DNA from: an actinobacterium acAMD-2
Lineage (GTDB): Bacteria; Actinomycetota; Actinomycetes; UBA12327
Length of the DNA stretch: 64,000 nt
Assembly (NCBI GenBank): GCA_000754455.1
Contig: JNSE01000001.1
Coordinates: forward strand, 1-64,000
Reading direction: 5' to 3'
The stretch's first letter is position 1; every line of letters begins with the position of its first letter. This document shows, one piece after another, positions 17,273 through 25,656 of this stretch. The position numbers and the translations under genes were made by a program. Under the pieces are notes generated by a model, which saw nothing but the letters and a program-made list of their open reading frames with translations, was not told the origin of the DNA and searched no databases.

Positions 17273-18844
17273 TTAAGCCGGTGCCGATTCTTCGACGGGA
17301 GTTGCCACTACATCATCGCGACCAGCGAGGCGAATTTCCTTCAGGAAGAGCGACAAGATAAAGGCCGCAACCAATACGGGGATCGCCCAAGTAAACGTTG
17401 TTTGAATAGCGTTGATAAACGAGTCAATGACAGGAAGCCGTGCCGCATCGGGAAGCTGTTGAATGACAGCCGGTGAACCTGTGAGGCGATCAGCGCTGAC
17501 ACCGGCTGGCGGTCCGGTCGGGAATGCTGCCGCCAACGAGGTCGTCAGGGTTCCAACCAAGATCGAGCCAAAGACAGCAATGCCAAAGGTTCCACCCATC
17601 TGACGCATGAAGGTCGCTGTTGACGTCGCGACACCGATGTCCTTGCGCTCCACTGCATTTTGAGCAGCCAGAACAAGAACCTGAGTCGTATTTCCAAATC
17701 CGTAGCCCAGCAACAGCATGGCCAAGCTGTAATACGTAGCTGATGTATCAGCATCAATACGTGACAGCAAGGTCATGGCAATGCCGGACATGGCAAACCC
17801 CAGGATGGGGAAGGCTTTATAGCGGCCCCAACGAGTAATCAAGCGTCCTGAGGAGATCGATCCGATCAACAAACCAGTGATGATCGGCAGCATGTGCAGG
17901 CCAGCCAGGGTGGGGGATTGACCCTTGACGATTTGAAGGTAGATCGGCATATAAATGATGGCGCCGAATAGACCGAGTCCGCCCAAAAATGTACAAGCGC
18001 CGGCCACGGTGAATACGCGGTTACGGAAGATGCGGGTAGGCAGGATGGGTGCTTCACTGACGGTTTCGTGGCGGATGAATGCAGCAATCAAAACCAGAGC
18101 AAGAGCGAGCACGGCCAGCGATGTGGGCGAGCCCCATCCCCATGCACGGCTTCGTTCAAGCCAGAGCAGAAGTGCAACAGTCCACGAAATCAGGAGCGCT
18201 GCCCCGAGCAGGTCAATGCGACTTTTGACATCCGAAGTGACATTCTTTTTTAGCACGCGGCTAATGGTGATAAAGGCAATAAAGCCCAAGGGGATGTTGA
18301 TGTAGAAGATTCCACGCCACGTCAGGTTCTCAACAAAGAAACCACCCACGAGCGGTCCGGCGACACTGGCAATACCAAACACTGCACCGAAGTAGCCGGC
18401 GTACCGACCTCGCTCACGTGGAGGAATGACATCGCCGATGATGGCAAAACCCATCGTGAGTAACCCACCACCACCGAGACCCTGAATCAATCGCGCGCCG
18501 ATGAGTTGAGGCATGCTTTGGGCTAATCCGCACAAAATTGAGCCGAGCAAGAAGATCAAGATGGCAGCTTGGTAGGTGCGCTTGCGCCCATAGATGTCAG
18601 AGATCGGTCCGTATACAGCGGTTGAGGCCGTCGAGGCCAGGAGGTAAGCGGTTACCACCCAGGGGAGTTGATCCAAACTTCCCAAGTCGCCAACAATCGT
18701 GGGTAGCGCGGTAGCGACAATCGTTTGGTCGAGTGCACCGAGCATCGTCGCGGTCATCAGACCAAATACCACCACCATGATTTGGCGATGACTGAGTGGG
18801 AACTCAGCAGATGTTGTCGGAGAAGTGGTCGATGATGTGGTCAT
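17273..18844 (-). CDS. DHA2-family (EmrB/QacA-like) multidrug MFS exporter
   Basis: A 523-aa permease with about 14 hydrophobic segments. The family motifs are present: LDQTIVATALPTIVGDLG in the first helix (with the membrane Asp), WVVTAYLL, SDIYGRKRTY (motif A), RLIQGLGGGGLLTM and GPLVGGFF (motif C), and WRGIFYINIPLG. It should export hydrophobic or cationic drugs by proton antiport. Its start overlaps the stop of the upstream marR gene by 4 nt, so regulator and exporter are one operon. Confidence 0.92.
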   Translation of the reverse strand: MTTSSTTSPTTSAEFPLSHRQIMVVVFGLMTATMLGALDQTIVATALPTIVGDLGSLDQLPWVVTAYLLASTASTAVYGPISDIYGRKRTYQAAILIFLLGSILCGLAQSMPQLIGARLIQGLGGGGLLTMGFAIIGDVIPPRERGRYAGYFGAVFGIASVAGPLVGGFFVENLTWRGIFYINIPLGFIAFITISRVLKKNVTSDVKSRIDLLGAALLISWTVALLLWLERSRAWGWGSPTSLAVLALALVLIAAFIRHETVSEAPILPTRIFRNRVFTVAGACTFLGGLGLFGAIIYMPIYLQIVKGQSPTLAGLHMLPIITGLLIGSISSGRLITRWGRYKAFPILGFAMSGIAMTLLSRIDADTSATYYSLAMLLLGYGFGNTTQVLVLAAQNAVERKDIGVATSTATFMRQMGGTFGIAVFGSILVGTLTTSLAAAFPTGPPAGVSADRLTGSPAVIQQLPDAARLPVIDSFINAIQTTFTWAIPVLVAAFILSLFLKEIRLAGRDDVVATPVEESAPA

Positions 18845-19299
18845 TGGGCTGCCTCTAGGTCACGAGCGAGATTGCGAAGGAGGGTGGCGAGAGTTTCGCG
18901 GTCTTGGGGGTTCCATGAACTCAACGCACTGTCAAGAGTGGCGGCGCGGTTAGCCAGAACCGCAAACAACGCGTCGCGTCCACTATCGCTGAGTTCAACG
19001 CGACAGCTTCGTCGGTCCGAGGGGTCTTCGTTTCGCTGCAGGTGGCCTTCATCTTCGAGTCGGGTCAGGTGGCGGCTCACGGTTGATAGGTCCAGGTGGA
19101 GCTCACCGGCCACGTCACTGGGCCGGGCCGGCCGCAGTCGCTCGACGGTGGAGAGCACGGCCACAGCGGCTGGCTCAATGGCATCCGATCCACGGCTGCG
19201 ACGAGACAGCCGGACGACGTCAAAGAGGGCCAAAGCTAGGTCTGCTGTCGAGATGTCGGTAGCTGTACCGCCCACCGATTCATTAGTTGCTTGCGCCAT
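18841..19299 (-). CDS. MarR-family transcriptional regulator
   Basis: A 152-aa winged-helix regulator. The recognition region reads RPSDVAGELHLDLSTVSRHLTRLEDEGHLQR, followed by the wing DPSDRRSCRVELSDSG. It likely represses the downstream DHA2 exporter and itself, and possibly the divergent ABC exporter, with release by a ligand that the pump exports. A sigma70-type promoter places the transcript start at or next to the ATG, so the mRNA is probably leaderless, and a perfect inverted repeat overlaps that promoter. Confidence 0.9.
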   Translation of the reverse strand: MAQATNESVGGTATDISTADLALALFDVVRLSRRSRGSDAIEPAAVAVLSTVERLRPARPSDVAGELHLDLSTVSRHLTRLEDEGHLQRNEDPSDRRSCRVELSDSGRDALFAVLANRAATLDSALSSWNPQDRETLATLLRNLARDLEAAQ

Positions 19300-19305
19300 G
19301 CAAGT

Positions 19306-19334
19306 ATTATAGGGTACGGTTGATAAGAAATCAA
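19306..19334 (-). promoter_or_regulatory. marR promoter with overlapping palindromic operator
   Basis: Read on the minus strand: -35 TTGATT (19329-19334), exactly 17 nt, -10 TATAAT (19306-19311), then 6 nt to the ATG of marR (19299). The inverted repeat TTGAT-AAGAA-ATCAA at 19320-19334 covers the -35 element and sits between marR and the ABC gene starting at 19349, a natural MarR operator (inference). Confidence 0.75.
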
Positions 19335-19348
19335 GTGGGAAGGTCGCA

Positions 19349-20344
19349 ATGACTCAGGCGATCCGAGCCGAGGGGCTCGTCAAGCGGTATGGCTCGGTGA
19401 CCGCGCTCGATGGGATAGATCTGCAGGTTCCCGAGGGCAGCGTGCTTGGCCTCTTAGGTCCTAACGGTGCCGGCAAGACCACCGCGGTTCGAATTTTTGC
19501 CACGCTGTTGCAGGCTGATGCAGGCTTGGCCGAAGTCGGTGGCATTGATGTAGCCAAGCATCCCGATCAAGTGCGTCGCATCATCGGATTGACTGGGCAA
19601 TACGCCGGTGTTGATGAATATCTGACCGGTCGCGAAAATCTCGCAATGGTTGGTTCGCTGTATCACTTGAAATCATCGTGGGTGAAGTCACGTGCCAATG
19701 AATTACTTGAACGCTTTGACTTAACCGATGCGGCCGATCGACCGCTGAAGACGTACTCCGGTGGTATGCGTCGCCGACTCGACCTTGCTGCGAGTTTGGT
19801 AGCCAAGCCATCCATCATTTTCCTCGATGAACCAACCACCGGTTTGGATCCGCGTTCGCGACTTGAACTGTGGGCCGTGATTGAGGAGCTCGTGGAGGAT
19901 GGCGCAACGGTGTTGTTGACCACGCAATACCTTGACGAAGCCGACCAACTGGCTGACAACATCGTCGTGATTGATCACGGCAAGGTCATCGCTGAGGGAA
20001 CGGCTGACGCCCTGAAAGATCAAGTCGGAGGCGATCGGGTTGAGATCGTGGTTCACGATGTGGGTCAACTAGCCAGCGCCGAGGCGGCTCTTTCCGGTCT
20101 GTCCAGCGGAGCAGCCACGACAGACCAGGATCAACGCAGCGTCACGGTGCCGGTCTCTGGTGGTGCGGGAACGATGCTGGAAGCACTTCGAAGCCTCGAT
20201 GCGGCCGGAATTCACCTTGACGACATCGCGCTGCGACGCCCTACCCTCGACGATGTTTTTCTCTCGCTTACTGGTCATGTCGCTGAAACTGATTCGGGTC
20301 AAGTGTCATCTCCTCGTTCATCACGCCGTAAGGACAAAGCATGA
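19349..20344 (+). CDS. ABC-2 exporter ATP-binding protein (DrrA-like)
   Basis: A 331-aa ATPase. Walker A GPNGAGKTT, Q-loop region TGQYAGVDEYLTGREN, signature YSGGMRRRLDL, Walker B IIFLDEPTTGLD and the switch His region TTQYLDEADQL are all intact. The C-terminal extension with DDIALRRPTLDDVFLSLTG is the DrrA-type domain of daunorubicin-resistance exporters. It overlaps the permease gene by 4 nt. ATG 19349 follows GGGAAGG. Divergent from marR across 49 bp, it may share the regulator. Confidence 0.93.
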   Translation: MTQAIRAEGLVKRYGSVTALDGIDLQVPEGSVLGLLGPNGAGKTTAVRIFATLLQADAGLAEVGGIDVAKHPDQVRRIIGLTGQYAGVDEYLTGRENLAMVGSLYHLKSSWVKSRANELLERFDLTDAADRPLKTYSGGMRRRLDLAASLVAKPSIIFLDEPTTGLDPRSRLELWAVIEELVEDGATVLLTTQYLDEADQLADNIVVIDHGKVIAEGTADALKDQVGGDRVEIVVHDVGQLASAEAALSGLSSGAATTDQDQRSVTVPVSGGAGTMLEALRSLDAAGIHLDDIALRRPTLDDVFLSLTGHVAETDSGQVSSPRSSRRKDKA

Positions 20345-21183
20345 GTACCGCGCGGGCTACTGAGAAGTCATCGATGCAAGCATCCCGTCCTTTAGTTGGA
20401 TGGGCGCTTCATGATGGGTGGGCTGTCGCCAAGCGCGACTTGCTCAAAATTGCACGCGTACCTGAATCCTGGTTCTTCTCCATCGTTCAGCCCATTATTT
20501 TTGTTTTGTTGTTTGCTTTTGTTTTTGGCGGAGCCATTCCGGTTGCCGGTGGAAACTATCGCGAGTTCTTGATGGCCGGAATCTTTGCTCAAACCATTGG
20601 CTTCAACGGCGCGAACACCACCGTCGGATTAGCTGAAGACCTCACCAAGGGGATCCTGGATCGCTTCCGCTCGTTGCCCATGGCACCTAGTGCGGTGGTT
20701 TTGGGCCGCACCACGTCAGACATCTTCCGTGGAATGTTGACTCTGGTTGTCCTAGCCATCACGGGTTTGGCGGTCGGCTGGAGCATCAACAACGGTGCGG
20801 TCAAGGCGATTGAAGCTTTTGCCTTGTTGTTGTTCTTTGGGTTCGCTTTAAGTTGGATTGCCGCGTGGGTCGGTCTGTACATGCCCAATGCCCAGGTCGC
20901 CAACACCGCTGGCTTGATCTGGCTGTTCCCGTTGACCTTCTTGTCCAACGCTTTCGTTCCCCTCAACACCTTTCCGAGTTGGCTGCAGCCCATTGCGGAA
21001 TGGAATCCGCTGTCGAGTGTGACGTTGGCGCAGAGGCAGTTGTTTGGCAATCCCACCGGTGAAATTGTTGGCGGTTTCCCCCAACAGTCACCGATTCTTT
21101 ACACGCTCATTTCGTGCGTCGTGATTTTGGTGATCTTTGTTCCGCTCGCGGTTCGCAAGTACAGCAAGACCGTAGCTCGCTAA
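20341..21183 (+). CDS. ABC-2 type exporter permease (DrrB-like)
   Basis: A 280-aa membrane protein with six hydrophobic segments and the DrrB/ABC-2 pattern: N-terminal amphipathic KRDLLKIARVPESWFFSIVQPIIFVLLF, then YREFLMAGIFAQTIGF, GILDRFRSLPMAPSAVVLGRT (coupling region) and LIWLFPLTFLSNAFVPLNTFPSWLQPIAEWNPLS near the C-terminus. It pairs with the preceding ATPase; the substrate is probably a hydrophobic drug or lipid (inference from family). The gene ends just before the convergent greA. Confidence 0.9.
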   Translation: MSTARATEKSSMQASRPLVGWALHDGWAVAKRDLLKIARVPESWFFSIVQPIIFVLLFAFVFGGAIPVAGGNYREFLMAGIFAQTIGFNGANTTVGLAEDLTKGILDRFRSLPMAPSAVVLGRTTSDIFRGMLTLVVLAITGLAVGWSINNGAVKAIEAFALLLFFGFALSWIAAWVGLYMPNAQVANTAGLIWLFPLTFLSNAFVPLNTFPSWLQPIAEWNPLSSVTLAQRQLFGNPTGEIVGGFPQQSPILYTLISCVVILVIFVPLAVRKYSKTVAR

Positions 21184-21187
21184 AGAG

Positions 21188-21673
21188 CTATCCCGGGTAG
21201 GGATCAACGGCAACAACTTCTACGGAAACGTCGCGACCATTGGGCGCAGTAAATGTTCCCGTGTCACCAACACTGAGACCGAGCACGGCTGCCCCCAAAG
21301 GCGATTTCAGCGAGTAGACATCAACACTGGTGTGTGCTGATTCCTCACGCGATCCCAGTAAGAACTGCTCGGTGTCGTCATCACCAGCAAAGCGAATCGT
21401 CACCAAACTTCCGGCCTGCACGGTGCCGTCGTGGATGGGAGCGCCGACTTCGGCGTTGTCGAGCATCTGTCTCAGCTGACGGATGCGGGCTTCGTTTTTG
21501 CCCTGTTCTTCCTTAGCCGCGTGGTATCCACCGTTTTCCTTCAAGTCGCCTTCTTCGCGGGCGGCTTCAATACGGCTTGTGATCTTTGCGCGCAGCGGAC
21601 CGGTGCGATCGTCCATCTCGGCTTGTAGCCGGTCGAACGCATCCTGTGTCAGCCACAACGGTTCGGGATCCAC
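21188..21673 (-). CDS. greA: Transcription elongation factor GreA
   Basis: A 161-aa factor that rescues backtracked RNA polymerase by stimulating transcript cleavage. The N-terminal coiled coil includes the family block IEAAREEGDLKENGGYHAAKEEQ, with the acidic tip residues that enter the secondary channel; the C-terminal FKBP-like domain contains SPLGAAVLGLSVGDTGTFTAPNG. The start is GTG 21673 with GGAGG 6 nt upstream. It is followed upstream by the DUF4307 gene as in other actinobacteria. Confidence 0.95.
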   Translation of the reverse strand: MDPEPLWLTQDAFDRLQAEMDDRTGPLRAKITSRIEAAREEGDLKENGGYHAAKEEQGKNEARIRQLRQMLDNAEVGAPIHDGTVQAGSLVTIRFAGDDDTEQFLLGSREESAHTSVDVYSLKSPLGAAVLGLSVGDTGTFTAPNGRDVSVEVVAVDPYPG

Positions 21674-21709
21674 GACTTTCCTCCAAGATCGGTCAATGCG
21701 TTGATTAGG

Positions 21710-22141
21710 TTAGCGGGTGAGCTGGCACCCTTGGATTTCGCCAAGATTGGCTCGCACGGTAGTGCGTAAAGTGATGGTTAAGACTTGCTCAGCCAGACCC
21801 GGCTTGCTGGTCACTTCGGTTCGACCGATCTCATTGCTCTCTCGATCGCGAGCGCGAACGATGCATGTGACCGTGGTCTGGGGATCTCTCACTCGTACGA
21901 GGTATTCGACCTTGACACTGCGGTCGTTAACTACCTGATACGCACGCAGTTGGGTTGTAAAGGCAGGGTTGGAAAGCGACCAGCCCAAGGCAACAATTCC
22001 GCCAACAAAGGCCAGAGCAGCAACAGCGATGAACAGTGCATTGAGTCGTTGGCGACCAGGAGAGACATCGCCGTAGCGGGCTGCCGGTCGAATGAGCTTC
22101 GGCTGACCAGCAGCAGGTGACACACTGGGGTCCTGGCTCAT
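21710..22141 (-). CDS. DUF4307 membrane protein
   Basis: A 143-aa protein with one N-terminal membrane helix (about residues 37-57) after the characteristic RYGD motif, and an extracytoplasmic beta-rich domain. This is the DUF4307 family (PF14155), known in actinobacteria between greA and mca. Function unknown. Here greA follows 36 nt downstream, but mca is absent from the upstream side. Confidence 0.8.
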   Translation of the reverse strand: MSQDPSVSPAAGQPKLIRPAARYGDVSPGRQRLNALFIAVAALAFVGGIVALGWSLSNPAFTTQLRAYQVVNDRSVKVEYLVRVRDPQTTVTCIVRARDRESNEIGRTEVTSKPGLAEQVLTITLRTTVRANLGEIQGCQLTR

Positions 22142-22245
22142 GGTTGCCTCGTCTTTGATCTCGGGTGTACGTCATCATTGTCCTCACGAGATCAACGTGC
22201 ATCTCAGGGGCTCAGGCATTGGACGCCGAAGGAAGGTCGTTGAAC

Positions 22246-22431
22246 ATGATTAAGGCTGAGGGCATCCTCGAGAACTTCACCGGCCCAGGTCTTGGGCTCA
22301 TCGGCGGCGTCTTCTTTACGCTCCTGGTGATTGCCACTATTTTGCTGGTCCGCAACATGAATATGCGGATTAATCGGTTACCCGATGAATTCGAGGAGCC
22401 AACTACGTCAGAAGCTAAGGACGAGGGCTAA
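22246..22431 (+). CDS. Small single-pass membrane protein (Rv1083-like position)
   Basis: A 61-aa protein: a short N-terminus, one membrane helix (about residues 16-36, LGLIGGVFFTLLVIATILLV) and an acidic cytoplasmic tail. I chose ATG 22246 because GGAAGG lies about 9 nt upstream; a longer frame from 22165 has no such site. In mycobacteria a small membrane protein occupies this place after mca, so I take it as its counterpart by position. It overlaps the stop of the convergent GGDEF/EAL gene by 4 nt. Confidence 0.55.
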   Translation: MIKAEGILENFTGPGLGLIGGVFFTLLVIATILLVRNMNMRINRLPDEFEEPTTSEAKDEG

Positions 22432-25400
22432 CCCAGCTCTTGCAAAGCGCGGCGCTCTTCATCGAACATTTCCCGCATTTGCTCCGCGCCCATTGGCCGA
22501 GCTAGCAGGTAGCCCTGGCCGATCTTGAAGCCGAGGTCGAGCAATGCCGTGCGTTGTTCTTCGGTCTCAATTCCTTCTGCGACAACATCATCAAGGTTGA
22601 GGGTCTGCGACAAGTCATAAATGGCCCGCACAAGTCCCGTCTCGTTGTCATCTCCAGGCAGAGTTGCCACGAATTCGCGAGCCAGCTTGATTCCACTCAC
22701 GGGAAGTTGGCGCAGGTAACTCAATGAGGAATACCCCGTTCCAAAGTCATCGATGTAGAGTCGAACGCCGAGTTCAGCTAGTTCGCGCAACCGATCAGCC
22801 ATCACACTTTCACCGGGAAGAAGCACGCTTTCGGTGATTTCCAGAACGAGGCAATGCGCAGGTACGCCACTGATAGACAGGGCAAACTTCACGTCGTCAA
22901 CGATGCATGAGTCCAGAAGCTGGCGCCCACTGAGGTTGACAGAGACCAGGAACTCGTGACCGATGTTTTCTTGCCATTGGCCGGCTTCGATCAGTGCGCT
23001 TTCCAAAATTTCGCGTCCAAGCGGAATGATCAGACCAGTTTCTTCAGCAAGTGAAATAAAGTGCGCGGGCGACAGCACGCCCTTGGTCGGGTGATTCCAT
23101 CGTGCTAGTGCCTCAATGCCGATGATCGTGTTATCTGACAGGTCCTTCCAGGGCTGGAAGTGCACAAGGAACTCGTTACGCGCGATACCGCGGCGCATGT
23201 CGGCCGTCAGCTGCATCTTGGAGACAGCGAACTCGTGCATCTCGGGCTGGAAGATGGCGTAGCGGTTCTTTCCGCTTCCCTTGGCGTCGTAGAGCGCGAG
23301 GTCGGCGTTGCGCATGACATCTTCGATGTCCTTGGTTGCGCTGGATCCGTAGGCCACGCCGACACTGGCGCCGACTAGGAGCTCGGAGCCGCCGATGCGA
23401 ATGGGCTGAGCCAAAGCCTCAACCACACGCGCGGCAACTAATTCAACCTCGCGTGGGTCATCAACTTCTTCCAGGAGAACGGCAAATTCATCTCCACCCA
23501 AACGCGCGGGTGTGTCATTGGAGCGCAACGTGGAACGCAGTCGTCGCGCAACGGTGCGTAAGAGCGAGTCACCCACTGCGTGGCCAAGACTGTCGTTAAC
23601 GTTCTTAAAGTCGTCAAGGTCAATAAACATCACCGCAAATTCCTTGCCATTACGGCGGCTGCGGGTAATGGCTTGACGCAAACGTTCCTGCAATAGCGTG
23701 CGGTTTGCGAGCCCAGTGAGCGCATCGTGGAATGCCTGATGCTTGAGCTGTTGCTCGAGTTCGTGGCGACGGGTGTAGTCGTGGCACGAGACGGTAAATC
23801 CGGTGCCGGTCTCGTCCTCGAAGCGCGTCGCGGTCATTTCCACAAAGCGTTCTTCTTTGGTATCGGTGACCAAGCGAACCTCGGTTCGCGAGCTGCGTGA
23901 GGACCCAGAGTTGGTAAGCGCTCGTTCAACGAGTGCTTGATCCTCGGTGTGGACTAGGTCCATCCAGTTGGTTCCGGTCAAGGCATCAGCCGTGGGCCCG
24001 ATCAGTCGTGCCACTGCTGGTGTGACGTAGGTGATGCGCAGATCCGAATCCAGGACGGCGATGACGTCGGATGCGTCGTGCAGAAGGCGCTGCAGCCGTT
24101 CGGAGCTCTCGTTTTCGGCAGCAAGCTCAGCATGACGCACTCGGTCAAGGGCATGCGCAACGTTGTCGGCCAGTTGCACCAGCGTGGTGCGCGCGGAACG
24201 TGAGGGCGCCCGTGAGGAAGAGATAGCGAACTGCGACACCTCGGCAACGGTGGTAGCCAAAGAAATGACGCCGAAGAATGCATCACCGCTTACACCTAGG
24301 GATACGGGAAGCGAATCGGTTGCTGGAACGGTACGCATGGCCCGAGCTTCGTCATCAGCGATGGCGAGGTCCTTTGCCTCATCGCCTGAGGACTGCTGAA
24401 CTAACCAGACGTTAGTGACTTCTCCTTGCAAGATTTCAGCGACCGCCTCTCGGGCGACTTGGTGAATTTGCTCGGTAGTGAGGGCTTGAACGAGGTGGTT
24501 GCCGGCCGCATTGAGGGTGCGCACACGCGAGGTGGACTGATTAAGACTGTGGCCAAGAAATCCCAAGCGCAGGATCACCGTGGAAAAGACGATGAACGTT
24601 CCAAGGAACAAGCCTCGGTAGTCGGTGGGCCGGCCCAGCAACGTGTCAGAGACCACCACGCTCAGCGGTGCAAACCCAGCCAAGACAGTCAAGAGCGCAA
24701 AGCGCCACCAAGGGGTGGGCTGGTTAGGCGCGGCGGAAATACTGGTCGAAGCCATCGAGGGGTGGAGGGCAGCCATCCCCAGCAGGATGAAGAAAGGCAT
24801 GCGAATCACGACGCTAAATCCGCCACCCCAGGTTTGGCCATCAGCCAAGACAAGCGCGCTTTGGAAGATATTGCCAATCACTAATGTGCTGAGGGCTGCG
24901 ACGACTAAGCGCATTGATGTGTTCTTGGTTCCGCTACTGGCAAACCACAATTGCGCGGAACAACCAACGGTTGCCAAGGCGATCAGTGGGTAGATGGTGA
25001 GAAGCGCGGTCACTCCACCATCAAGATCAATGTTTGATCCCAACGGACGAAGGATCAAACCCCAACTGGCCACACCAAGCGCGGTAACAATGATGAGTGT
25101 GTCGAGCGCTTCGGCTGGGTCTTCGCGGAAACGGCGTCGCCCCAAGAGGAGCAGGGCTCCAGCGCCGAGGCAAATGTAACCAGCGATGTGAAAGAGGTTA
25201 GGAAAACCGGTGGTGCCGTTGGCATAAACCGGGGCTGACCCAAAAACCCATAGCAAGGCCGCAATTGAGTGGAAGGCCATTCCGCCAAACATCAACCACC
25301 ACGCGCCAGGGTGTGAGGGCTTATGACGAGCGATGCCTGTCGGGATGGCGATCAGTGATGCCAACGTGACAACGGTGGGAAATATATAGGCGACTGGCGT

Positions 25401-25475
25401 GCCCAAGACGACCAAGTAGAGCGCCATCGAAACCAGGCCAAGGATCCCTAGATTGCGGGCTCGAAAGAGCAACAT
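22428..25475 (-). CDS. Membrane PAS-GGDEF-EAL cyclic-di-GMP protein
   Basis: A 1015-aa signalling protein. About nine hydrophobic segments (residues 1-310) are followed by a GAF-like region (about 320-450), a PAS domain (about 465-580), GGDEF (GGDEF at 660-664) and EAL (EAL at 788-790). An RxxD inhibitory site (RSND) lies five residues before GGDEF, so the cyclase half looks active and feedback-regulated. The EAL half keeps EALARW, NLSG, EITES, DDFGTG, the catalytic-Lys region GIKL and AEGIET, so phosphodiesterase activity is also plausible. ATG 25475 has AAGGAG upstream. Whether synthesis or breakdown dominates cannot be read from sequence. Confidence 0.92.
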   Translation of the reverse strand: MLLFRARNLGILGLVSMALYLVVLGTPVAYIFPTVVTLASLIAIPTGIARHKPSHPGAWWLMFGGMAFHSIAALLWVFGSAPVYANGTTGFPNLFHIAGYICLGAGALLLLGRRRFREDPAEALDTLIIVTALGVASWGLILRPLGSNIDLDGGVTALLTIYPLIALATVGCSAQLWFASSGTKNTSMRLVVAALSTLVIGNIFQSALVLADGQTWGGGFSVVIRMPFFILLGMAALHPSMASTSISAAPNQPTPWWRFALLTVLAGFAPLSVVVSDTLLGRPTDYRGLFLGTFIVFSTVILRLGFLGHSLNQSTSRVRTLNAAGNHLVQALTTEQIHQVAREAVAEILQGEVTNVWLVQQSSGDEAKDLAIADDEARAMRTVPATDSLPVSLGVSGDAFFGVISLATTVAEVSQFAISSSRAPSRSARTTLVQLADNVAHALDRVRHAELAAENESSERLQRLLHDASDVIAVLDSDLRITYVTPAVARLIGPTADALTGTNWMDLVHTEDQALVERALTNSGSSRSSRTEVRLVTDTKEERFVEMTATRFEDETGTGFTVSCHDYTRRHELEQQLKHQAFHDALTGLANRTLLQERLRQAITRSRRNGKEFAVMFIDLDDFKNVNDSLGHAVGDSLLRTVARRLRSTLRSNDTPARLGGDEFAVLLEEVDDPREVELVAARVVEALAQPIRIGGSELLVGASVGVAYGSSATKDIEDVMRNADLALYDAKGSGKNRYAIFQPEMHEFAVSKMQLTADMRRGIARNEFLVHFQPWKDLSDNTIIGIEALARWNHPTKGVLSPAHFISLAEETGLIIPLGREILESALIEAGQWQENIGHEFLVSVNLSGRQLLDSCIVDDVKFALSISGVPAHCLVLEITESVLLPGESVMADRLRELAELGVRLYIDDFGTGYSSLSYLRQLPVSGIKLAREFVATLPGDDNETGLVRAIYDLSQTLNLDDVVAEGIETEEQRTALLDLGFKIGQGYLLARPMGAEQMREMFDEERRALQELG

Positions 25476-25644
25476 CTGGTCTCCTTCCTGGTGAGGGCTG
25501 GTCAGGGCTACAGCGGTGTAGGGGAGTTATCGGCCAAATGGGGGAAAACCTTGACCCCCGGTTCAGTGGGCTTGGCAGGCCCAAATCAGCCTCAGAAACC
25601 GGTCAAAGAGGCCTACCCGGTGGGCACAGTGCACCCCTGGGAGT

Positions 25645-25650
25645 TAGCGT
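25645..25650 (+). promoter_or_regulatory. -10-like box of the SURF1 gene (leaderless)
   Basis: TAGCGT lies 6 nt before the ATG at 25657, and no ribosome binding site is visible, so the transcript probably starts at the start codon. Confidence 0.5.
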
Positions 25651-25656
25651 TGCCAC

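Noticed and set aside
17273..21183. The exporter cluster as a mobile resistance island
   Set aside because: No transposase, integrase or terminal repeats were seen, and the base composition looks like its neighbours.
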